NCBI GenBank assembly: GCA_030039615.1
Contig: JASHVF010000178.1
Coordinates: 1 to 22,836 of the forward strand
DNA length: 22,836 nucleotides
Origin: Gammaproteobacteria bacterium
Lineage (GTDB): Bacteria > Pseudomonadota > Gammaproteobacteria > Steroidobacterales > Steroidobacteraceae
Direction: 5' to 3'
Position 1 is the stretch's first letter. Every line of letters begins with the position of its first letter. The notes under the pieces are model-generated. The model saw nothing but the letters and a program-made list of their open reading frames with translations. It was not told the DNA's origin and did no database searches. This document shows, piece after piece, positions 14,626-22,283 of the stretch. Position numbers and translations under genes: made by a program.

Positions 14626-16965
14626 ATGAAGGTCAAACGGTTTGTGTCGCATACCCTCGGCGGGTTGCGCATGGCGGCGGCATCGCTCGCGACGCTGCAG
14701 CTCGCGATGGGTCCGGCGCTGGCGGCCCCGCTGCCCGCGTCCAGCAGTTCCGCCCCCAACAACAGCGCTGTCACCACGTCGCCGATCAAGCACGTCATCG
14801 TCATCATCGGCGAGAACCGCAGCTTCGATCACGTATTCGCCACCTACGTGCCGCAGCCCGGCCAGACGGTCAACAACCTGCTGAGCGAGGGCATCGTCCA
14901 GCTGGATGCCAACCGCAACGCCATTCCGGGCCCGAACTTCTACAAGGCGCAGCAGCTCTCCGCTTCCGATCTCGGCAGCCAGGACACCTTCCTGCTGAGC
15001 CCGCCGAAGCAGCTGTTCCCCAACAACACGCTGCCCGCGCCGGAGGCCGGCGGACCCTCGGGGGCGGATGGCTATTTCACGCCGAGCGGGTCATACACGA
15101 CGATTGCGTGCGGCACGACGACCGTCAACGGTACCACCAGCACCGTTTATCTCGACCCGGTTGCCTGCGCCCAGGTATCCGAGGACGGATTGCCGAACGC
15201 GGCCGACGCCAACAGCCTGACCTACTACCAGTCGCTGGCCTCCGGCGGCACCGGCCAGTACAGCTACACGCCCGACCTGCGCATCGTCAACTTCTGGAAC
15301 CTGCCGGCCGGACCGTTCCAGCTCACCAACGGCACCCAGCAGGCGACGCCTGGCTACAGCCTGGCGTACACCGACTACAGCGCGAGCCCGGTGCACCGCT
15401 TCTACCAGATGTGGCAGCAGCTCAACTGCAGCGTGCAGAATGCCTCGCCCGGCAACCCTTCGGGCTGCGACGCGAAGCTCTTTTCCTGGGTGGAGGTCAC
15501 GATCGGTGCCGGCGACAACGGCCTGACGCAGGCGCAGTACGCTTACAACTACTACGCTCCCTCGTTCAGCGAGTTCTTCAGCTACCCGAGCGGCTACTCC
15601 GCCTCGGATCCGCCGACCGAGGCGCAGTGGACCGCGAACGAGTACGCGCTCTATGACTCGGTCCCGGCCACCACGGGTGAAGGCTCGAGCGCGCTCGGGT
15701 TCTACAACATGCAGCAGGGCGACGTGCCGTACTTCAAGAAACTGGTGGATACCTACGCGATGAGCGACAACTTCCACCAGTCGGTCGACGGCGGCACCGG
15801 TGCCAACCACATCATGCTGGGTCACGGCGATGCGATCTGGTTCAGCGACGGCAACGGCAATCCGCAGGTGCCGCCCAACGGCGTGCAGGTGTACAGCGGC
15901 ACTCCCGACCAGGGTGTCGTGAATGAGGTCGAGAATCCCAATCCCATGGCAGGGACCAACAACTGGTACACCGAGGACGGCTACGGCGAGAGCTATAACT
16001 CCGGCTACCCGCCGCCCTACACTCCGGCCGCCGACGGCGGCGCCGTCTACGGCGGCGGCTCCTACAGCAACTGCTCGGATCCGACGCAGCCCGGCGTGGG
16101 GCCGATCCTCGCCTACCTCGCCGAGCTGAACGTCAACCCGCGCTGTCAGCCGGGCCACTACTATCTGCTCAACAACTACAACCCGGGCTGGTTCGGCAAC
16201 GGCACCAATGCCTACACCGATCAGAACCCGTCCAACACGCCGTTCACCATTCCGCCGTCCTCCGTGCCGAGCATTGGCGATGACCTGAATAACGCCAACG
16301 TCTCCTGGAAGTACTACGGCGACCAGTGGAACAACTACGTGCCGGACCCGTACCAGGAGAACTACGGCACCAACGGCCCGAACGCGGACGAGTACTGCAA
16401 CATCTGCAACCCGTTCCAGTACGACACCTCCATCATGTCGAACCCGGCGCAGGTCGCGGCGCATATCCAGGATACGCTCAACCTGTATGCGGATATCGCC
16501 GCCGGAACGCTGCCCGCGGTTGCCTTCGTCAAGCCGAGCGGCTACGTGGACGGCCATCCGGCCTCCTCGAAGCTCGATCTCTTCGAGGGCTTCGTCAGGA
16601 AGATCGTCGACCAGGTGGAGAGCTCACCGTACGCGCAGGACACTGCCATCTTCATCACCGAGGACGAGGGCGGCGGTTACTACGACTCCGGCTACGTGCA
16701 GCCGCTCGACTTCTTCGGCGACGGCACGCGCATCCCGCTGATCGTGGTGGCCAGTCCGCAGTACCTGCGCGCCGGCGGATACATCTCGCACCAGTACGCC
16801 GATCATGTCTCGATCCTCAAGTTCATCGAGCGCAACTGGAGCCTGCCGCCGGTCACCAACCGCAGCCGGGATAACTTCCCGAACCCGCAACAGCTGCCGG
16901 GGTCCTATGCGCCGCTGAACAGCCCGGCGCTCGACGACCTGTTCGACTTCTTCAACTTCCAATAG
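14626..16965 (+). CDS. Secreted phosphoesterase (AcpA / phospholipase C superfamily)
   Basis: A 779-residue protein with a signal peptide ending near residue 33 (PALA-APLPA). The phosphoesterase family core starts with IKHVIVIIGENRSFDHVF, where Glu63-Asn64 would bind the active-site metal. Further family blocks are DNFHQSVDGGTGANHIMLGHGD (likely nucleophile region) and FITEDEGGGYYDSGY (second acidic metal cluster). Proteins of this group are acid phosphatases or phospholipases C that act outside the inner membrane. It is larger than typical AcpA (about 500 residues) because of Asn/Tyr/Gly/Pro-rich insertions. The ATG has GAGGGAGG just upstream. It is the last gene of the plus-strand run and is followed by an intrinsic terminator. 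Substrate preference (phosphomonoester or phospholipid) cannot be told. Confidence 0.9.
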   Translation: MKVKRFVSHTLGGLRMAAASLATLQLAMGPALAAPLPASSSSAPNNSAVTTSPIKHVIVIIGENRSFDHVFATYVPQPGQTVNNLLSEGIVQLDANRNAIPGPNFYKAQQLSASDLGSQDTFLLSPPKQLFPNNTLPAPEAGGPSGADGYFTPSGSYTTIACGTTTVNGTTSTVYLDPVACAQVSEDGLPNAADANSLTYYQSLASGGTGQYSYTPDLRIVNFWNLPAGPFQLTNGTQQATPGYSLAYTDYSASPVHRFYQMWQQLNCSVQNASPGNPSGCDAKLFSWVEVTIGAGDNGLTQAQYAYNYYAPSFSEFFSYPSGYSASDPPTEAQWTANEYALYDSVPATTGEGSSALGFYNMQQGDVPYFKKLVDTYAMSDNFHQSVDGGTGANHIMLGHGDAIWFSDGNGNPQVPPNGVQVYSGTPDQGVVNEVENPNPMAGTNNWYTEDGYGESYNSGYPPPYTPAADGGAVYGGGSYSNCSDPTQPGVGPILAYLAELNVNPRCQPGHYYLLNNYNPGWFGNGTNAYTDQNPSNTPFTIPPSSVPSIGDDLNNANVSWKYYGDQWNNYVPDPYQENYGTNGPNADEYCNICNPFQYDTSIMSNPAQVAAHIQDTLNLYADIAAGTLPAVAFVKPSGYVDGHPASSKLDLFEGFVRKIVDQVESSPYAQDTAIFITEDEGGGYYDSGYVQPLDFFGDGTRIPLIVVASPQYLRAGGYISHQYADHVSILKFIERNWSLPPVTNRSRDNFPNPQQLPGSYAPLNSPALDDLFDFFNFQ

Positions 16966-17039
16966 GGACAGCAGGGACAGCCAGGCCAGCAGCGACGAGA
17001 GGCGCCGGCCGGCCACAGGGAACAGGGTTAAGTCCTCTC

Positions 17040-17069
17040 AAGGGCCGCCACGAGGCGGCCCTTTTCTTT
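17040..17069 (+). terminator. Intrinsic terminator after the phosphoesterase gene
   Basis: A perfect nine-base stem AGGGCCGCC / GGCGGCCCT with loop ACGA, followed at once by TTTTCTTT on the plus strand. It lies 75 bases after the phosphoesterase stop. The opposite strand has no T-tract after the stem, so it serves the plus-strand unit. The rest of the 278-base gap (16966-17243) contains no gene I can support. Confidence 0.9.
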
Positions 17070-17243
17070 CGCCGGTGGATGTTGGCGCCGGCGCTTGCGG
17101 GTGAAGCGGCCGGGTCCGGCGACTTGACCCGGCCGCATCCCCGTTCCCAGGCGTGTTCGCCCAGGGCTCTCCCGTACGCGACGGGCGAGAGGCAAGTTAG
17201 CGTGCGGAAATTTCAGCGCGGTGATGCCGCGGTGAACAAGGCG

Positions 17244-18827
17244 CTACCGATTCCCGAACCGGTCACTGAAGACATCGTATTCGGCCCGGTAGGCGGCGCT
17301 GTGCATGGAGAAGGCGCCCATCACGCTGTGGAAGATGTCCCGCTGACTGTGGCGGCTCTGTGCCTCGAGCCGCGCCAGCTGCACGCCTTTGCGGCGCACG
17401 AACTCATCGGACATCCACAGCAGCAACGGAATCTTCTTCTGCACATCAGGCGCGATCAGGTAAGGGATGCCGTGCAGGTACATGCCGTACTCGCCGAGCG
17501 ATTCGCCGTGGTCCGAGAGGTAGATCAACAGCACCGCCGTGTCCTTGAGCTGCCCGAGTACGCCGATCAGGCGCGTGAGGAAATAGTCCTCGTAGAGGAT
17601 GGTGTTGTCATAGGCGTTGACCAGCTCCTCGTGGGTGCATTTGCCGAGCTCGACCGACCTGCACACCGGGCGGAAGCGTTCGAACTCAGGGGGGTACTTG
17701 CTGTAGTAGGCCGGCCCGTGGCTGCCGGACTGGTGCAGAACCACGAACACGCGCTGGCTCGCGGAGGCGCGGATGCGCTGCTCGAGCCCCGTGAGGAGCA
17801 CCTCGTCGTAGGCGCAGTGCGCCGCGGCGCATGCGGCCTCGAGGTCGCCGGCTCGCTGGTAGGTCTGCACGCTGAGCGGCGGCTCGCCCCAGTTGCGGGT
17901 CCGCCAGATGACATCGATGCCGCTGCGCTGCAGGTACGAAGGCAGAGGCTCCGCTCGCCCGGAGAAGGGCGACGCGCTATCCAGGTCCGACAGAACGCAG
18001 CGGACCGCCGCCGTGGTGTAAGTGGCGCAGGCGGTCGCGTCCTTCAGGGCGAGCACGCCGGCTTGCGACAGCAGCGGATTCGTGGGACGGCCGTAACCAT
18101 AGAGTTGAAAGCTCTGCGCGCGCGCCGCTTCACCGATTACCAGTACGACGACCGTCTTGCCGGTGGCGGAGAAGGTGGCGGCCGGCAGCTGCCTCGGTGT
18201 CCCGCCGGCCGTCAATCGCGGCGCCAGGTATCGCCCCGTGTTGATGAGGTACGACCACGGCATGATCATGCCGCCGATCCTCTTGGAGTTGTCGTCGAAC
18301 CACAGCCAGCTGCGCGCGGCCAGCAGGCACCAGCCGACGGTGACCAGCACACAGAGCAGCGCCAGCGCGGCCAGGCGCGCGCGTGGTGTGGGGCGGATCC
18401 GGATCCGTGCCAGCAGCCAACAGGGCAGCGCGCCGAGCGCCAGGACACAGAGGACGAGGGCCGGGTGCAGGTACTCGGAGGCCTCGGCGCGGTCCGTGTT
18501 CAACACGTTGCCCATCATGGTCTCGTCGAGGACCACGCCGTAGGTCGCGACGAAGTACAGGGCGAGCGCGTTGCCGAGCGCCATCAGCATGCAGAACGGC
18601 CGCAGCAGCCGCTGCGAGACGAGGGCGAGCAGGCCGAGCGCCAGGATGCTCTCCGACAGCAGCACGACCAGGAGCGTGGCCAGCGTCAGATCGCCGGTGA
18701 AGGACGCCAGGTCCAGGTGGCGCGCCGCGAAGCAGAAGAGCGGCAGGTGGTAGAGGAGTGCGTTGACTCCCGCAGCCACCGCGATGAAGGTGGTGGCCGT
18801 GGGCTCAAACGGACGCGCAGGGGCCAT
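17244..18827 (-). CDS. eptA: EptA/MCR-like phosphoethanolamine transferase
   Basis: A 527-residue inner-membrane enzyme. The first 205 residues hold five hydrophobic helices; the rest is a periplasmic alkaline-phosphatase-fold domain. Zinc-site residues are visible: Glu233 in IGEAARA, the nucleophile Thr271 in ACATYTTAAVRC, and Asp-His in YLSDHGESLGEYG; HGPAYYSKYPPEFERF and YLHGIPYLIAP carry the other usual histidines. The family moves phosphoethanolamine from phosphatidylethanolamine to lipid A, reducing binding of cationic antimicrobial peptides. The segment after the nucleophile reads VRCVLS where the family usually has (V/L)PCMFS, and the GETxRA motif reads GEAARA. The ATG has GGAGG only two bases before it, unusually close. 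It follows the aldo/keto reductase by 18 bases and is probably co-transcribed with it. Acceptors other than lipid A are possible. Confidence 0.92.
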   Translation of the reverse strand: MAPARPFEPTATTFIAVAAGVNALLYHLPLFCFAARHLDLASFTGDLTLATLLVVLLSESILALGLLALVSQRLLRPFCMLMALGNALALYFVATYGVVLDETMMGNVLNTDRAEASEYLHPALVLCVLALGALPCWLLARIRIRPTPRARLAALALLCVLVTVGWCLLAARSWLWFDDNSKRIGGMIMPWSYLINTGRYLAPRLTAGGTPRQLPAATFSATGKTVVVLVIGEAARAQSFQLYGYGRPTNPLLSQAGVLALKDATACATYTTAAVRCVLSDLDSASPFSGRAEPLPSYLQRSGIDVIWRTRNWGEPPLSVQTYQRAGDLEAACAAAHCAYDEVLLTGLEQRIRASASQRVFVVLHQSGSHGPAYYSKYPPEFERFRPVCRSVELGKCTHEELVNAYDNTILYEDYFLTRLIGVLGQLKDTAVLLIYLSDHGESLGEYGMYLHGIPYLIAPDVQKKIPLLLWMSDEFVRRKGVQLARLEAQSRHSQRDIFHSVMGAFSMHSAAYRAEYDVFSDRFGNR

Positions 18828-18845
18828 CGCCTCCGCGCAGGCCCG

Positions 18846-19784
18846 CTAGGCCTTGCCTGCCCAGAGCTGCTCCATCTTCGTGCGGGTGGCCGCATCGGGC
18901 AGTCGCCCGCGGCCCGCAGCCTGGTTTTCCTCGAGATGCTCCAGCTTGCTCGAGCCGGGAATGGCGCAGGTGATCGCGGGGTGCGAGACGACGTACTTGA
19001 GGAAGAACTGGCTCCAGCTCGCGATCCCGAAATCCGCCGCCCAGGCGGGCAGCGTACGATCGCCGACCTGACTGATGAGGAGATTGCGTCCGCCGCCGAG
19101 CGGCACCGCGGCCATGACGGCGATCTTGCGCTGCTCGGCGAGGGGCAAGACCTCTGCCTCGGCACTACGGTCGCCGAGCGAGTAGTTCACCTGCACGAAA
19201 TCTATGGGGTACTTGCGCATGTACTCGAGCAGCTGTGGATATTGCGGCGTGCGGATCGAGGTGATGCCGATGTAGCGCACGCGGCCCTGTTTCTTGAGGT
19301 CGGTGAGCAGCGGCATCATCGCCTCGACGCTCTCCACGAAGTGGACGAACAGCAGGTCGACTTTCTGCAGCCGCTGCATCGAGCGGTCGAAGCTCTCGCG
19401 GCCGCCGATGTCGCCGGGTCCGCCCGGGGCATTGAGCTTGGTGGCGATGAACATCTTCTGAGTGAGACCGAGCTCGCTCAGCGCCTTGCCGATCTGCACC
19501 TCGCTGTCGCCGTAGAGCGCGGCGGTGTCGATGACGGTGCCCCCGAGCTGCTGCATGCGCTTGAGGATCTCGCGCACATCGTCGTAGGGCGTGCGGCCGA
19601 ACTGGTTGGTGCCGAGCCCCATGACCGGAATCTTCTCGCCGCTCGCCGGGATCGGCTTGGTGATGAGCGGTGCCGAACTGTCCGCCGCGCGCAGGCTGCG
19701 CGGCAGCGCGCCGACACAACCGGCCAGTAGTCCCGCCTGCAACACGTCCCGGCGCGAGAGAGGTGCTGCCAGTTCGCTTGTCAT
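18846..19784 (-). CDS. Tat-exported aldo/keto reductase
   Basis: A 312-residue protein with a twin-arginine signal (SRRDVLQAG at 10-18, hydrophobic stretch, cleavage near LRA-AD at about 33), so it should be folded with its cofactor and exported to the periplasm. The aldo/keto reductase tetrad is present: Asp86 (TVIDTA), Tyr91 (ALYGDSE), Lys116 (ATKLNA) and His148 (FVHFVES). The cofactor area is represented by IPGSSKLEHLEEN near the C-terminus, usual for NADPH binding. The reaction would be reduction of a carbonyl substrate, or the reverse if cofactor is bound before export. It is the first gene of a unit with eptA. There is no ribosome site; a TATACT hexamer ends six bases before the ATG, which would fit a leaderless transcript. 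Confidence 0.92.
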   Translation of the reverse strand: MTSELAAPLSRRDVLQAGLLAGCVGALPRSLRAADSSAPLITKPIPASGEKIPVMGLGTNQFGRTPYDDVREILKRMQQLGGTVIDTAALYGDSEVQIGKALSELGLTQKMFIATKLNAPGGPGDIGGRESFDRSMQRLQKVDLLFVHFVESVEAMMPLLTDLKKQGRVRYIGITSIRTPQYPQLLEYMRKYPIDFVQVNYSLGDRSAEAEVLPLAEQRKIAVMAAVPLGGGRNLLISQVGDRTLPAWAADFGIASWSQFFLKYVVSHPAITCAIPGSSKLEHLEENQAAGRGRLPDAATRTKMEQLWAGKA

Positions 19785-19790
19785 GAGCCA

Positions 19791-19830
19791 AGTATAGGCA
19801 ATTGCGCGCCGCCGCTGTTACCAATTGCCT
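19791..19830. promoter_or_regulatory. Operator-like inverted repeat and promoter elements between the reductase and kdoO
   Basis: A perfect nine-base inverted repeat, AGGCAATTG (19796-19804) and CAATTGCCT (19822-19830), with 17 bases between the arms, lies between the divergent aldo/keto reductase and Kdo hydroxylase genes. The left arm touches a TATACT -10 read on the minus strand (19796-19791); the right arm contains the TTGCCT -35 candidate of the plus strand. A dimeric regulator bound here could control both genes. This is inferred from symmetry and position. Confidence 0.45.
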
Positions 19831-19852
19831 GTGCATTGTTGCGAGATATGAC
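19825..19852 (+). promoter_or_regulatory. Candidate promoter of the Kdo hydroxylase gene
   Basis: TTGCCT (19825-19830) and TATGAC (19847-19852) are separated by 16 bases, each matching four of six sigma-70 consensus bases. They lie about 86 bases before the chosen ATG. Support is weak, but the -35 falls inside the inverted repeat arm. Confidence 0.25.
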
Positions 19853-19937
19853 GGTCGGCCGCAGCGTTCACGCCGCAGCTTGGGCGACTGTCGCAGGCTA
19901 TGTTAGGTTCGTGGCGAGTTGCGGCCGGGATGCCGCC

Positions 19938-20668
19938 ATGACAGTGCTCGCGACCTTTGCTGACGAGGAGCTGTGGACCGGCGAGTCCATGATCGACGCG
20001 CTGGAGAGCAGCCACATCGTCTATTTTCCGCGTACGCCGGTCGCGTTGCCCGATGAGGCAACGCTGCGCTACCTGCGCAGCGAGCTGCCCTTAGAGCTGA
20101 AGCGCAAGAACATCAGCTATCACCCGGAAGCCGGCAGGCTCACCGGCCTGAAGGCCGACGCCGCCACGACGCAGCGGCTCAGGGCCATCCTCGAGCAGCA
20201 TCTCGGCAATGTCGCCGCGTTCCTGCAGGCGCACCTCGCGCCGCTCTGCGAGGACTGGACCGTCGGCACGTGCAGCATCCGCCCAATACAGGAGCGCGGC
20301 CGCAACCTCAAGCCCCACGCCAGCAACGAGCTCATCCATGTGGACGCTGGCGCATACGGCGCGACCGATGGCGACCGCATCCTGCGCTTTTTCGTCAACT
20401 TCAGCGATCACGAGGATCGTGTCTGGGCGACCAAGGGGCCGATCGGGCGCATCCTCGAGCGTCACGGGCGCGAGGCGAGATCCGCTTCCCGCCGTATTCC
20501 GCCTGGATGGTGTTCACGGACAGCCTCAGCCACGCCAGCGTGTCCGGCCGCTATGCCTTCGTGACCACGATCATCGTGTGCCGCAGGCGCATGAGGCACC
20601 CGGAGTTCGCGCCCTTCGATCTGCTGCTGGCGCACCGCACGGCGCGCGCGGCGGCTACTGAGCCGTAG
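19938..20668 (+). pseudogene. kdoO: Kdo 3-hydroxylase (Fe/2-oxoglutarate type) with apparent one-base frameshift
   Basis: The product resembles KdoO, which hydroxylates a Kdo sugar of the lipopolysaccharide inner core. The first frame gives residues 1-179 with KRKNISYHP, CSIRPIQERGRNLKPHASNELIHVDAG (iron ligands His134 and Asp136) and GDRILRFFVNFSDHEDRVW. Around 20465-20477 the similarity moves to another frame, which continues with EIRFPPYSAWMVFTDSLSHASVSGRYAF and VTTIIVCRRRMRHPEF, carrying the expected second histidine (SLSHA), to the TAG at 20666-20668. The total of 731 bases is two more than a multiple of three, fitting the loss of one base. Unread, the first frame would end at 20564 with an unrelated tail. 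This is either a sequencing error or a real inactivating mutation. The ATG at 19938 begins where the similarity begins. Confidence 0.75.
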
Positions 20669-20673
20669 CCTGG

Positions 20674-20722
20674 CCTGACCCGCGCTCGCGGCCCGCGGGC
20701 CGTGCCGCCCGCGAGGGTCAGG
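20674..20722 (+). repeat. Large imperfect stem-loop between kdoO and the ZIP gene
   Basis: CCTGACC (20674-20680) pairs with GGTCAGG (20716-20722), and CTCGCGG (20685-20691) pairs with CCGCGAG (20709-20715), giving 14 base pairs with a CGCG bulge and a 17-base GC-rich loop. It begins six bases after the kdoO stop. No T-tract follows. It could stop or stabilise the kdoO transcript, or mask the ribosome site of the ZIP gene, whose AGGA lies at its right foot. Confidence 0.5.
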
Positions 20723-20731
20723 ATTATCCGC

Positions 20732-21502
20732 GTGTCCGAAGGTCGATCTGTTGGCATTATCAGGTCTGTGGCAACCACAGCGGCACCGCTGCTCGTCATC
20801 CCGATCGCATTCGGGACCTGCGTCGCGACTTTGATCGGCGGCCTGTTCGCGATCGCCATGCGCGACCGGCTGCACCTGATACTGGGGTTCAGCGCGGGCG
20901 CGGTGTTGGGAGTCGCCTTTTTCGACCTGGTCCCCGAGGCGCTCGCGCTCGGCCGAAGGCTCGACTCACGCGTGCTGATGGCGATCGTGGCGCTCGGCTT
21001 TTTTCTTTATGTGCTCCTCGATCGGAGCGTGGCGCCGCACGCGCACGGCCGCACGCACGAGCGGCAGGTGCGGCGCGGCTGGCTTGGCGCGGGCAGTCTC
21101 TCGATCCACAGCTGCCTCGATGGCCTGGCGATCGGCGTGGCGTTTCAGGCCGGCCAGGCGGTCGGCGTCGTGGTATCGGTCGCGGTGCTGATCCACGACT
21201 TCTCCGACGGCCTGAACACCGTCAACGTGGTCGTCAAGAACGGCGGAGACAGGAGGCTCGCGCTGCGCTGGCTGCTCGTGGACGCCGGCGCGCCGGTGCT
21301 CGGCGCGCTCGCGAGCCTGGCCTTGTCGCTGCCGGACGGCGTGATTGCGCTGGTACTGGCGCTGTTCGCGGGCTTCTTCCTCTATATCGGCGCGAGCGAT
21401 CTGCTGCCGGAAAGCCATCACGCGCACCCGCGCTTCTTTACGACGCTCGCGACCCTGGCCGGCGCGGCGACACTCTGGGCGGTGACGCAGCTCGCCGGCT
21501 GA
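20732..21502 (+). CDS. ZIP-family metal transporter
   Basis: An integral inner-membrane protein of about 256 residues with roughly seven to eight hydrophobic segments. The ZIP metal-path motifs are visible: SIHSCLDGLAIGVAFQ in the fourth helix and LIHDFSDGLNTVNVV in the fifth, with a short His-rich loop between earlier helices (APHAHGRTHERQ). FFLYIGASDLLPESHH near the C-terminus is also typical. Members import zinc or other divalent metals. The start is uncertain: GTG at 20732 has AGGA eight bases upstream and was chosen; GTG at 20702 and GTG at 20768 are alternatives, the last giving 244 residues and starting just before helix 1. A strong stem-loop ends ten bases before the chosen start. The carbonic anhydrase gene follows after 42 bases; zinc supply to that enzyme is an attractive but unproven link. 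Confidence 0.88.
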   Translation: MSEGRSVGIIRSVATTAAPLLVIPIAFGTCVATLIGGLFAIAMRDRLHLILGFSAGAVLGVAFFDLVPEALALGRRLDSRVLMAIVALGFFLYVLLDRSVAPHAHGRTHERQVRRGWLGAGSLSIHSCLDGLAIGVAFQAGQAVGVVVSVAVLIHDFSDGLNTVNVVVKNGGDRRLALRWLLVDAGAPVLGALASLALSLPDGVIALVLALFAGFFLYIGASDLLPESHHAHPRFFTTLATLAGAATLWAVTQLAG

Positions 21503-21544
21503 GGGTACTCTGAGGCAGCCACACGAGGCACGAGGGAGAGGGTC

Positions 21545-22267
21545 ATGGGAGATCAGCGCGGGAAAGAGACCATTGGCCGGCGGCAGCTGCTCGGGCTCGG
21601 CGCCGCGGGCATCGTCGCGGCCGGGCTCAATGCGGTGTCCCGGACGGCGCGTGCCGCGCAAGGCGCGCCGACCGCCCTTTCTCCCGCACAGGCACTGGCG
21701 CGGTTGAAAGCGGGAAATAAGAGCTACGTCAGCCATCCGCAGCTTTGCTCGGTCAACCTTGCCGAGCAACGCAGCGCCGTTGCCGCGCACCAGGCGCCCT
21801 GGGCGACCATCATCAGCTGCGCCGACAGCCGCGTTCCGCCGGAACTGATCTTCGGCGGCCATGGCGTCGGCGAGCTGTTCGTCGCGCGGAACGCCGGCAA
21901 TCTGGTCGACACGGCGACGCTCGGCACGGTCGAGTACGGCGCTGCCGTGCTTGGCTCGCCCCTCATCGTCGTTCTGGCGCATACCGCCTGCGGCGCCGTG
22001 CAGGCCGCTTGTGACATCGTGACCAGGAACGCGACCTATCCCGGGGCGATCGGCGCGATGATCGAGCCGATAGTCCCGGCGGCCCTCGCGGTCAAGAGCG
22101 ACCCCGGCGACTTCGCCAATAACGCGGCGCGCGCGAGCGCCAAGCGCACCGCGGCGCGACTCACCGCGGCCAGCAACCTGATCGCCGGCCTCGCCGGCGC
22201 GGGGAAGCTGCAGATCGTCGCGGCGATCTACGACCTGAAGACGGGCGAGGTCACTTACCTCGACTGA
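21545..22267 (+). CDS. Beta-class carbonic anhydrase with Tat signal
   Basis: A 240-residue beta-carbonic anhydrase. Zinc ligands are Cys92 in SCADSRVPPE, His146 and Cys149 in AHTACGAV; Asp94 and Arg96 form the catalytic pair. The core from ARLKAGNKSYV to the end matches the family in order and length. Residues 1-38 form a signal with GRRQLLGLGAAG (twin arginine at 12-13) and a hydrophobic stretch, ending near ARA-AQ, so the enzyme should be exported folded with zinc to the periplasm. It interconverts carbon dioxide and bicarbonate. The ATG has GAGGGAGAGG upstream. It follows the ZIP transporter gene by 42 bases on the same strand and may be co-transcribed. The gene ends 16 bases from the convergent CorA gene. 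Confidence 0.94.
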   Translation: MGDQRGKETIGRRQLLGLGAAGIVAAGLNAVSRTARAAQGAPTALSPAQALARLKAGNKSYVSHPQLCSVNLAEQRSAVAAHQAPWATIISCADSRVPPELIFGGHGVGELFVARNAGNLVDTATLGTVEYGAAVLGSPLIVVLAHTACGAVQAACDIVTRNATYPGAIGAMIEPIVPAALAVKSDPGDFANNAARASAKRTAARLTAASNLIAGLAGAGKLQIVAAIYDLKTGEVTYLD

Positions 22268-22283
22268 GGCGCGAGCGCGCCGC

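Noticed and set aside
15091..16557. A 488-codon minus-strand frame under the phosphoesterase gene
   Set aside because: Val/Arg-rich antisense translation without motifs; explained by codon bias of the opposite strand.
16965..16982. Two adjacent copies of GGGACAGC plus one base
   Set aside because: Only two copies of nine bases with a mismatch, in a non-coding gap; too short to call a repeat element.
17079..19730. An 883-codon plus-strand open frame
   Set aside because: It is wholly antisense to the eptA-like and reductase genes, both with intact motifs, and its translation has no recognisable domain.
22268..22281. GGCGC-GAGC-GCGCC hairpin between the carbonic anhydrase and CorA genes
   Set aside because: A five-base GC stem without a T-tract is easily found by chance in this DNA, although its convergent position is suggestive.
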